From Endothia cerciana (Eukaryota > Ascomycota > Sordariomycetes > Diaporthales > Cryphonectriaceae): 64,000 nucleotides of DNA. The notes beneath the pieces were generated by a model, which ran no database searches, had not been told where the DNA came from, and saw only the letters and a program-made list of their open reading frames with translations. Made by a program: the position numbers and the translations under genes. The DNA is taken from positions 930,001-994,000 of the forward strand of contig JALRMH010000001.1 in the NCBI GenBank assembly GCA_026119935.1. The letters are read 5' to 3'. Below, in pieces: positions 10,201 to 19,895 of this stretch (its first letter is position 1; the number at the start of each line of letters is the position of its first letter).

Positions 10201-11970
10201 GATGGGCCACTCTGCGAAGTTCTATCCGTCTCTTCCCCTTGCTCCACTGCGAAGACGTATGCCTTGGTAGTGCTTAAAACGTTGTGAAAGACGTCGAGAC
10301 GAGGTATCGGGGCGCCAGCTCACGAGAGCCAGTCCGCACCAGTCAAGAGCGTCCGCGTCTGTGGCATGAAAGGCCGACCCGAGTCGCCAGCCGCTGTCGC
10401 AGACCGTGAGGGCCGGGTTTGGTCGATTGGGCCCGGCCTCGGATGACGGTCGTCTCGCGTGGGTGGCTCGTTAGGGCGCTCCTTCGATCGATGGTTACTG
10501 AGGTTTGGGGGCGGCAGTTCGCATCACTGAGCGGCTGTGTCCAAGGGGCCCGTCAATAAGGGCAGTTGAGTGGGCAGGCTCGGCGCCGGGTCGTCGTCAG
10601 TCTGTCGGGGCGTGGAAGGCGAAGGCGAAGGCGAAGGCGAAGGCGAAGGCGAGGCAAAGGAGACCCTTGATGGTCGAATTCGAGGTCGAGGCACGGACGC
10701 GAACAGGATGGTCAGGGTCGTCTGGCGTTGATGAGACGAGGTCGGGAGTGCGATTGGCACTGGGGAGAGTAACGGGGGTTGAGAGAAAGAAGCGATCGAC
10801 AAGTCCCCGCCTCTGGTAGCGAAGGGCAATTTCCAGGCGGGAGAATGGCAGCGGACCGTAAGCTGAATAGGAGGGAGAGGCATGAGATTCAAGTCCAATA
10901 GAACAAGGCCCCCATTTCCCGCTCGGCCAGTGCCAAGGGCAGTGCCAGATCGATCAATGGCTGTCGTTGGTGAGGTGATCTGTTCCCGGTAGGGATTCAA
11001 TCAATTCCAACGCCAAATGGCGACCCTTCGAGCAGGTGAAGGTGATGTGGAGGGAAATGGGCTTCGAAAGAATGGACGCCAATTAAAAGAGAGGAAGACT
11101 CGTCCAACGGCCGCCGTCAGGGCTTAGCGTTGACAGCCAGGTACGCTGTGTCGCCGTGCACAGTAATACTCTGTACCTAGGACGGTCAGCGTGGTCATCA
11201 AGCTCGCAAAAGGCGTGCAGTGCGGGCGTGCAGTGCGGGCGTGCAGCATAATTGCAATCAGCCATGAGTCTCACCTACAGGGTACCTGGGTAATTTCAGG
11301 GAGCCCCCCCAGGGACCACCTGGATAGCGCCCGCATGACGGACAACGAGCTCGCCCAAAACGCTAAGGCCAAGGAAGGGATTAGTGGTCTGTGCATCGGG
11401 AGTCGCCCCCTGTGCCCTTGCTTTTGGGGCCCTTCTGTCCTCACCGAGACGAGGTGCTGGGACACCGTTGTTGTTTTTTTTCCTTGAGGGGGGGTTGGGG
11501 GGCTGACCTCTTGGTTAGTGGACCAGTGAAATCTTTACGCCGACTGACCAACGACAAGTCAGCACCGTTCCGAATCTCGACGGGTTTCTTCTATTTATGC
11601 TTAAAACAGAGCTTACCGCCCCGTCGTCTACTTACCCTCACGACCACAGACTTTGTCATTCAACCCGGCCGGGTTGATGAGCCTGAGAAGAGCTCTATTT
11701 TCGACACAACACACAAGACCCAGTGGAAAATAAATAAGTGCAGCAACCTGAAGGGCCATGTTCCTGCCTGTTCTCGAGTAAGATTTGCAGCCGTGTAAAC
11801 TATTCTGAGGTATCCACCGTGTATCCAATGCAAACGAAGAAAGAAGGGGAAAGAAAGAAAAAAAAGGAAACGGAAGAAAGACACATAGCCAACGACAACT
11901 GCAAAGACCGCGTATTCCTCCAGATGCTCGTCCGCCTAGAATGGCAAACTGTCCGACTCATTGGTCCCGT
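10201..11970. other. Long promoter/leader region upstream of LRG1
   Basis: 1.77 kb between the LRG1 start and the 3' end of the next minus-strand gene. It contains six exact GAAGGC copies (10615-10650). The open frames overlapping the repeat look low-complexity and are not called as genes. It is probably LRG1 promoter plus a long 5' leader, as is common for fungal signalling genes. Confidence 0.45.
10615..10650. repeat. (GAAGGC)6 tandem repeat
   Basis: Six perfect head-to-tail copies of the hexamer GAAGGC, directly visible, about 415 bp upstream of the LRG1 start codon. Confidence 0.95.
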
Positions 11971-13602
11971 CTATTTCCCGTAGACAAGTTGCTTGATTCT
12001 CCTCTCAATGATCTTGCGCCCATCGAGTGTCTTCCAGACCTGGTGCGGCGCCTTCTTGACAACATCCCAATCGTGCAGGTGGTCCGTCAACTGCGTGAGA
12101 TCCCTCTGCTTGTCCTCCCACTGGCTGTCCCTCCTGGTCTCGACCCCAGAGCTGATGATAGAGATAGGGACATCACGGATCTGGATGGCGCGGCTCGAGA
12201 CCACGTCCCGTCTTGTGAGTGAGTCTGCGACGAGGCTCTCCTGGAGCTTAGAAAAGATCTGCTTCCCATTCTGGTAGGACACGATACCCCAGACCCTGTC
12301 TAGGCTGTCGCGGCCCCGGAAGAGCGCGCCAGGAAGTCGATCGAGGCCGAGTGGCGAGATGATACCTCGCAGCCAGAGCATGAAGCCGCGGCCTGGGTTG
12401 CCGACTCGTTCGAGGAGGTCTTCGTGCAGCGGGTCGATCATCACCATTCCCTTGACCGCCTCACCGTGGCGGGAGCTGAAAACTCGCGAGTAGATCGATC
12501 CTATGCCTGCGCTCGCGAGAACCCAGGGTCCTTCCTCTCCAGCGCGCGCAAGTGCTTCGCTGAGAGCATCGGTAGCCTGACTGGCAGAGAATGGCGATGG
12601 TGCCGTGTCGCTCTGTCCAGTTGTCAGCCTCATCTCTGCTGTAAGGGGTTCGTAGGAACGACTCACCCATGCCATCCCAGGCCGGTCTGCGAAACAATAT
12701 CTGCTGAAAGACCCATTTGCAACAGCGTTATCTGCGAAGTGCCACAGGCCATATTCTACTGGATCCTCGCCTCCCTCGAACAGCACTGTCGGCAGCTTGT
12801 TGCCCTTCGCGTCTGTCGAGTTGCCATGACAGTGCAGATGGATCTGGTATTTGTCCCCGTCAACCCAGTACAGCACTCCCGGGGGTGTGACTCGGGCATC
12901 AACCGACCGTTGGATCAACGTGCAAGTAAACAAAAAGGCGACGACGGCCAGGACGGCCAGGAAGATCGTCGACAGCAGCACCTCTACCCACTCAAACAGC
13001 GTGCGGCGCGACTCTTCCCTACCAGTGAGACGCTGCTCCTCCTCGGCCTTGCCCCACTGCACGGTCCGGTCCGCTATCAGCGTCCAGGCGGACATCAAGA
13101 GCGCCCATATCACACTGACGACACCTGTCCAGGCTTCTTCGTGCCTGAGTTTGGGAACAGCCAGTATGATGATCATATCAGCCAGCAGGAATACCGCCAT
13201 AACCACAGCGAGAGTCCGTGCCGCCTTCGATGGCGCCGAGAAGAACAGCAGCAGCACGATGAGCGTAGTCAATGCCACGCTCGCAAAGCTGATGCCATAG
13301 AAGCCTGATCCTCTCGTCGACAGGCCGGGCGGCGTGATGAAGATCGAGATGAGCAGAAGGACCCACCACAGGAATGTGACGAATGTGAGGAAAATGGTGA
13401 GGTATCTCGTAAAGCGGACCGTAAAGAGATTGTAAGGCGTCACGGCTGGGTCATCGGGGCTCAGATAGGCGGCATCGCTGTCCAGGCGGTTTGGCAGCAG
13501 CCGAGTGTGCTCGTCCGCTGCGGCTTCATTGTCGTAGGATGAGGAGGGCCGGCCGGAGGGGTCATCGTTCTGGCTATTTCCACCTCCGAAGACGCGCTTC
13601 AT
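11971..13602 (-). CDS. Multipass membrane protein with degenerate alpha/beta-hydrolase domain
   Basis: Predicted 525-aa protein from exons 13602-12667 and 12612-11971. The intron is 54 nt (GTGAGT...GGACAG), in frame, so the unspliced frame is also open. After a polar N-terminus (residues 1-65) there are about five hydrophobic helices between residues 70 and 235 (for example YLTIFLTFVTFLWWVLLLIS). A soluble C-terminal domain with an alpha/beta-hydrolase layout follows, including a CFADRPGMAW strand/turn and a VLASAGIGSIYSRVF elbow where GHSIGG would be expected. The elbow lacks the nucleophile serine, so the hydrolase is probably inactive or uses another chemistry. It resembles fungal proteins annotated as mitochondrial integral membrane proteins (DUF2434-like), which I recall only from annotation names. 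ATG 13602 was chosen because the residues from there on look conserved; the frame continues upstream to 13773. Confidence 0.75.
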   Translation of the reverse strand: MKRVFGGGNSQNDDPSGRPSSSYDNEAAADEHTRLLPNRLDSDAAYLSPDDPAVTPYNLFTVRFTRYLTIFLTFVTFLWWVLLLISIFITPPGLSTRGSGFYGISFASVALTTLIVLLLFFSAPSKAARTLAVVMAVFLLADMIIILAVPKLRHEEAWTGVVSVIWALLMSAWTLIADRTVQWGKAEEEQRLTGREESRRTLFEWVEVLLSTIFLAVLAVVAFLFTCTLIQRSVDARVTPPGVLYWVDGDKYQIHLHCHGNSTDAKGNKLPTVLFEGGEDPVEYGLWHFADNAVANGSFSRYCFADRPGMAWVSRSYEPLTAEMRLTTGQSDTAPSPFSASQATDALSEALARAGEEGPWVLASAGIGSIYSRVFSSRHGEAVKGMVMIDPLHEDLLERVGNPGRGFMLWLRGIISPLGLDRLPGALFRGRDSLDRVWGIVSYQNGKQIFSKLQESLVADSLTRRDVVSSRAIQIRDVPISIISSGVETRRDSQWEDKQRDLTQLTDHLHDWDVVKKAPHQVWKTLDGRKIIERRIKQLVYGK

Positions 13603-16600
13603 CTTTCGTTCGTTTAGCCCCCCGAACTGGTGATACTTGCAGATGCCTACTTGGGCAGGTGGGTGAGTAGTTCCGTAGGTTGGACGCAGCAGCCCAAAGG
13701 ATACAAGTGCGCAGTCAAATTTGTTTCCCAAAGTCCCTGGGGGGAGTGTCATGATCTCACGGCTGGGCGTCACTCCATTTTAAAGCAAGCCGTCTTTTGT
13801 CGGTAGCGTCATGACGTATGTGGTTGCGCACCGTCGCTATCTACCCGTGGCGGGCTGCCAATCGCTGGCGGGCAGGGCAGGGCGCTAACTGGGTCGACTA
13901 CAGTACTAATCTTGCTTGCAGCACCCATCGTGAGAGGAGGTGACGGTGTTGTGGTTGATCATGATTGTCGTCGTTCTCCATAAGTTCTAGAGAAGAATAC
14001 AGGCCAGCCTGAACGTCGGAGGTATGTACAGTAGGGCCTTTCAGGGATTCAAAGCTCCTACCGTTACATATGCCGTCTTGGCTACACACAATGGTCAGAC
14101 AATTTGCCGAAGATAATCTACTGGTCTGCTGCGTCCAGCGTGCATGCTCTAACGTCGACGGACTCGCACTTCCCGGCTCTGGTAAGGCCAGGTGATCATG
14201 AGGATATTGCATTCTCGGAAACTCCTCAGCAACTCCGAGCTTCTTGCTATAGCACAAAACTCATTCTCAGTCATCCCGCAACGCCTTGATGTGCACCAAT
14301 CCCACAGACGCCTTTGGTTAAAAATATATAAAAAAAATAATTGATAAAAAAAAAAGAGTGCCATCGTGCTGCCTGGGTCCTTGAGTTCCTCGACGCAGTG
14401 GACCAGTCCAGAAGCTCACAAGGCAATAGCCATCGCCATCATCCTTCTCTTTATAGTGATTACAAAGGCTGCCGTGATTGGGATGAGCTCGGAACTGACG
14501 GGCTTACTGAGTGTGATCCGATACGTGGTGAAGACGACGAGTGAACCGGCTTCGAGCGAGACCGTCGCCTGAGGCTCCTCTCTTTGGCTCTCTTCCTTGC
14601 CAGGCTGTCTGGATCTGGTCCTGAGGCCGGCCTGATGGCGTCGTCTGGTATCGTGGTTGCATGCACCCTTGACGGGTATGTCAGTGCATTACAGTACTCG
14701 CAACAACTAAGGCTCCCAAATATTACCAGACACCACGAAATAAATAAATGCACATACTCTAGTTTGGCGCTAGCTTGCGGATCTCTGGGGGAGATCCCCG
14801 CCTTCTTCATAAACCATCTTCTTTTGCTGCTTCAGGGCCTGAGCGGACGGCTCACTCGTCATGACCCAGCTCCTCAGCTTTGACAGCCACTGATCCTTGG
14901 CCCCCTTGCGCTTTGGGCTTTCTTCCGTCTGGCTTCTTGTTCCCTCCATGCCGTCTTGCGGATGGCTGCGCGACAACGACAGATTGTGCCCCGGCCCCCC
15001 GGTCTTGTACCAGTGATCGGCACCGGACCTCCCGCGACGGCTTCATATAGATGCCTCGTGTGCTGCACCGGACAACGGGTCGCCGGTCGGGAGCCGATTT
15101 CAAGAGACGTCAGTACGTCCACAGTGCCCCGGCTGCGTATTCGCTGACAGGCCTGCATGCGGCGTGCGCTTGGGATTTTCGTTGCCCGCAGCTGCTCATT
15201 CACGGTTGCGGCCTGGCGAGTTTCTCATGTGCGAGCACATCTCGGCAGGCCCGTTCCTCGTTCCGACGCCTACAGCAGCACCTTTGCATTGATTGTAGAA
15301 ATTGACAAAGGGGGGGGGAGCATAGATGGAGGCACCACTCGGTCACGCAGTCCCACAAACGCTGGAGACCAAGAGGGCAACCTCGGCCGAGAAGGCTGGG
15401 CGATGTAACCGGATTTTCTAACATCACACAGAGTGGATTAGAGTACTTGTGTAACTTGCAACGATAGGAGACGCGGCGGGCTTGCTAGGAATGGCCTACG
15501 ATGTGGGTAATTCCACGAAAACATCGAAATCTCGCCCAGCCCGAAGGGGGGCGGAGGGCATCGAGGGAATGGGAAAGTGGGCAGGACGTACGTAGTCAGG
15601 CCACAAACACCTCCATGCATTGCACGCACGGTACCGTAGCATGCCGGACCATGTGATGATCGGCTCTAGAATGATGTGCATCAGGGTACAGGGGATGGCG
15701 TGAGTGCATGATGTGCGCGCTACTGAGTGGCTGACAGTTTTCCGGCCGATTTCCAGAAGCACCACGATCAGGGTTTGAGCTTGTATGAGAAAGTCTCGCA
15801 GGGCTCACCCGTTGTTGGACTTTGAGGTGGTTCGGAACACAATCAGGCGAGCTCCTTTACTACCCGTCAGACCATTCTGCAGTCGAGGATTCTTCTTGAT
15901 GGCTGTGTTGTCCAAGCTCGACCATGAAACGCAAGAATGGGTGCGCATATCCCGTGTAGAGCAAGTATTGGTGGCGTTCGACCGTACGGGCTGGTCCAAC
16001 CATTCCCTCGAATGCCTTCTTACCACCTTAAGATCTCACGCAGGTAGCTCTGCGTAGGTTTCGCTTACATGGGATTGAAGGGTTGAAGTCCTCCTGACCC
16101 TTCGGCCTCTCATCCTGACTCCTTGACTGGACAACCGCTCGTTCCGATGGCCCTCTCCTCTTCTGACTGATTTGCAGAATTGCACAAACAGGGGACAGAA
16201 AGCATGTAATGAGGCGGTCATCAGGCGGATTAGTTAGGACGCATAGCGCTCATCTGTTCTAGCGTTCAGGATAGTCACAATGAGATCAGATTGAGGTCTA
16301 GAGCGTCTCGAGTGCCTGGAGGCGTGAAGCTTGAATTGAGATATTGCCGTCAAGGCCCTGCCAGCACCAGAGTGCTACCTCGCTGCCGCACATAGTCTAA
16401 GTGAAGTGATCACATATAGCATGTCTATTGAGGTTATCGTCCTCGACAGGCACTGTTGGTCAGACATCGTGAACTGCGCTGCCTATAATAGATTCGAGGC
16501 TCCGTTGTGATCAATCGCCGTCTCACCAGCTCTCTGCATCGCGAGGATCATCGACTTACAGCCACTCGAAGCAGGAACATCCGCGCCCTGGATCGTGCAG

Positions 16601-17852
16601 GGTTACACTGCTCCTCATGCCGTGCTGAGTACTCCAGATATGAGCTCTGCAGGTCTATCCCAACAGGACATTGAGGCGTGGTGAATGTACTTGCAAACTC
16701 AAGGACTTGATATGGCCGGAGCCGTTCACATTTATAGCTCTCTTACCCTTCGGACTTAGGGTTGAAGACCTACGGGCTTTTGTTTTTGTAGGACCTAGTA
16801 CAATCTTTCAGCGTAGTGATAATCACCGCACGATGTCGCCGTCTTAAAGAGCCTGCTCAACAATCAGATGGCAGGTCTAAGGCTTATTGGTGATGAGTCC
16901 TACTAGTACAGCCAGGGAACCGTCAGCTTTCCCCTGTACCATTGCAGTCATCGTGCTTTTGAGCGTGTTGAGAAACAAATGGATGCATTTATAAGTCACT
17001 ACCAGGTCCAACATCGACTGGTCTCAACTGTTGATATTGCAGGTCAATTATCTCGCGATAGTCGGCTTCCTTATCATCGCGGCGAAGTCGCCCGGGACGT
17101 ATTCGGAGGTTTCATATATTGGGCTGTGGAAGTAGGTTTACTCCCAGCGGTGGTTGAGGAAACTGGAACTTTGGGTATATCGGAGGAACACGACGAGGAC
17201 CACTTGGGCCCTTGCGTCCTGTATGTCTGGCACTGTCCGATGGCGCGTGGCATTTCTTAGTGTACTGCGGTACTATCGACCACACGTCCCGGGCCACAAA
17301 GACCTGAGAGCCGGCACCTCAGCTCGCACACAGGCTTTTCTGAAGGCTGAGAGCCTGGCCCAAGATCGGCTCAGGTCGGCTCGAGAGCTCGTGAGCCCAA
17401 TAACGAGGGCAATTCTTCCTGGACAGTTGATCGCGGACCGGAGGCAGAGGAGACGGGCTGTTGGGGCATGAAATGGGACATACCTCTGGACTGTCTGGCT
17501 ACTTACCCTGAGGTGGGCATACATTCACCTCTGTACTCCGTGCAGGTGCAGAGTCAAGGCTTTGGCAATATCTGAGAGAACCCTACTGCAACAGCAGTCT
17601 ATGAGTAGTTTTTGAGACGCGATGATATGCCCGCCATACTCTTTATTTTCCTCCCTAAACATATGCAGAGCCCTGTCTGGCTATCCTTGTCGGCATAGCG
17701 GGGTCTGGACCCTTCGACCTGCAGGAGCAAGGGTCCCTGCAGACGAGGGGACGTCACTTCCCTACCATGTTCAGTTCACTGCGACGTCCTCCTCCGCAAT
17801 AACTTCGTCCTTACAACAGACGTTCTGCAAGTTCACCCGCGGCGCAGACAAC
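13603..17852. other. 4.25-kb gene-poor divergent intergenic region
   Basis: No frame here has a recognisable domain, codon pattern or intron structure. The longest frames are about 70-110 codons. There is an A/T-rich patch near 14320-14356. I found no tRNA B-box, terminal repeats or transposase motifs. It separates two divergent genes, so it holds their promoters and may contain non-coding transcripts or a decayed element. Confidence 0.45.
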
Positions 17853-18550
17853 ATGCCCGGGCTGAAGCTGAACACACAGGCAGCGTCGCAAGGCGCTGGA
17901 TCGCCCAAATTAGCTTCCTCTGGGGCCAAAGCCGCTGTTCCGGCGCACGCAGGCCCCACTGCCGTCGGCGCACCCGCCACTGCGCAGGCACCTGCGCAAA
18001 CAACCTCCTCAACAGCCCAGTCACAACCACAACCACCGCGACCACCGGTACCAACAGCAGCATCGCAGCTCTCTTCGTCCTCACAAAGGCCGAAATCTCA
18101 ACCCACATCCCAACAACCACCACCACCACCACCACCACCACCGGCAGCCGAACCCGACAGACCGCCCGTCAGCCCAATAACACCACCCCTCCAGCCACTC
18201 AAATCGACAACCCCGATCCCGCCGCCAACCATCCCGCCCAACTTTGCCTCCCTTGGTGGCCGCGCGCCGCTGACCCACGCATCGCATCCGCCGGCGGTTC
18301 CCAGCGCGGCACCGCCTCCCGTGCCTCTAGACCCGATCGACTTCCAGGACAACCCGGATGTGATCGCATTGCAAACGACGATTAACATCCTCCTGCGCCA
18401 GAAGAGGCAAGCTGAGGACGACATTCGCAAGTTGCGCGATGCGAAGGATGCCGCGACCCAGAGGCCGTTGGAGTTTGCGAGGGATCTCGCGGGCGGGCGG
18501 GTGAATCAAGGTGCTGGTGGTGGGGAAAGAGGAAGGCAGGAGCAAGAGAC

Positions 18551-18586
<36 letters not shown>

Positions 18587-19061
18587 TGATGACGATGACG
18601 ATGATGAGGACTCGGATATCGAGATGAAACAAGAACAGGACTGCGAGGAGGCCTTTGCAGGCAGCGTCCTCAAGCCCTCCGCGATGAAAGCCTCGTCGGT
18701 CAAGAAAGGCAAGGCAACAGCGTCGGGCAGCAACGGCGCCGGCTCAAGCAGCAGCAGCAATTCAGCCTCCGCGGCACCACCGTGGGCCAACCTGCCGAAA
18801 TCACAGGACATCGTCCGTTGCCCGCCGATCAACTGGGCCCAATATGCCGTCGAGGGCGAGGCCCTCAACAAGCTACACAACGAGCAGCTTTCGCACCCGA
18901 CACTTGGGACACCCGCCTTGATGGGTGCCAACGGGACGTATGAGTTCACAGGGGCGGCAAACCCAGATGACGGGAAGAAGGTTGAGGGGGTTTCTGCGCC
19001 GTTCAACCCGCTGCGGGATAGGAAACCTCCTAAGGGCGGCGCTCCTCGGCGAGGCGCTTAG
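17853..19061 (+). CDS. Hypothetical proline-rich protein with poly-Asp tract
   Basis: Predicted 402 aa, intronless. The N-terminal half is Ala/Pro/Ser/Gln-rich with a nine-proline run (disordered). A short likely conserved helical block follows (DFQDNPDVIALQTTINILLR, then a charged coiled-coil-like stretch). Next is an uninterrupted run of about 19 Asp residues encoded by GAC/GAT repeats (about 18552-18606), a Lys/Ser-rich linker, and a C-terminal block (CPPINWAQYAVEGEAL) that also looks conserved. No named domain is recognised. A nuclear role is only a guess from composition. The frame extends to an ATG at 17622, but the extension has poor coding character, and ATG 17853 gives the compact start MPGLKLNTQ. 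Confidence 0.65.
18552..18606 (+). repeat. GAC/GAT trinucleotide repeat coding for poly-Asp
   Basis: A run of GAC, later mixed with GAT, codons inside the preceding gene. It is pure GAC for most of its length, so it is likely length-variable between strains. Confidence 0.9.
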
Positions 19062-19895
19062 CGAGCGGGAAACCTTCAAAGGGAGGAGGAAGGCCGGCCC
19101 AAGGGAAAATGAAAATGATGAGATATCGAGGCCACTGCCCTCCAGGATTCACGGGTCACTCCGGATGTGGATGCGGTGCTGATGCACGAGATGAAGTCAC
19201 CGAGATCAGAGCGTTCGCGCTCAACGACGAGATCTCATTAATATCCCCGACTATCACGATGCTGACATTAGGGAGTGAAGTCGGTTTTACGTTTGGCATA
19301 TTTGTGCCTTTGCCTTTCAGCGAGCGAAAGGTGGACAGTGTGGTTCCGCAAGGTGTTTTGGTTTCATCCTTTGTTTTGCAATCAGGTCTAGCAGTAGGCT
19401 AAGGAGAAGTAGCCCACTAGAGTGTCAAGAGACAAGGACTTAAGATGATACTCTCAGGCGGAGTCCTATGCTCATGAACACACTGTCTGACTTGCAACCC
19501 GGCGCCCTGCTTCCGACTTTCCCATGGCCAAGTAGGGGGTATCATCACCCTGATGGACCGTAACGCCGCTGCAGCTAATGCCGTTTAACTCAAGAACCTA
19601 AAGGGAGACAAAGTGCTAGAGAACCTTGATGAAGAGTGAATATCGTTGATCGCTCACTGCCCATGATTCCCTGCCCATCCCATTTGCCCACTTTCGGCCG
19701 CCGGATACGCCTGGTCCCCACCGTCCAATCCGAAACGCCTGGTAGAGCAAAAAAGATCGAAGAATGAATGCATTTCCAAACAGCCAGACAGTCACAAATC
19801 AGCTGCCATAGACCTTGGTGTACCCCACGTGGTCCTTTGCTATGCAGCCCTGATTGCGGTTAGCAGTAACATTCGGAGACAGCCGATAGGCTATC
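19062..19895. other. Convergent intergenic region
   Basis: 834 bp between two convergent 3' ends. No gene or repeat recognised. Confidence 0.5.

Noticed and set aside
16979..17260. 93-codon open frame in the gene-poor region
   Set aside because: Begins with an ATG but has no recognisable domain, intron signals or conserved-looking segments.
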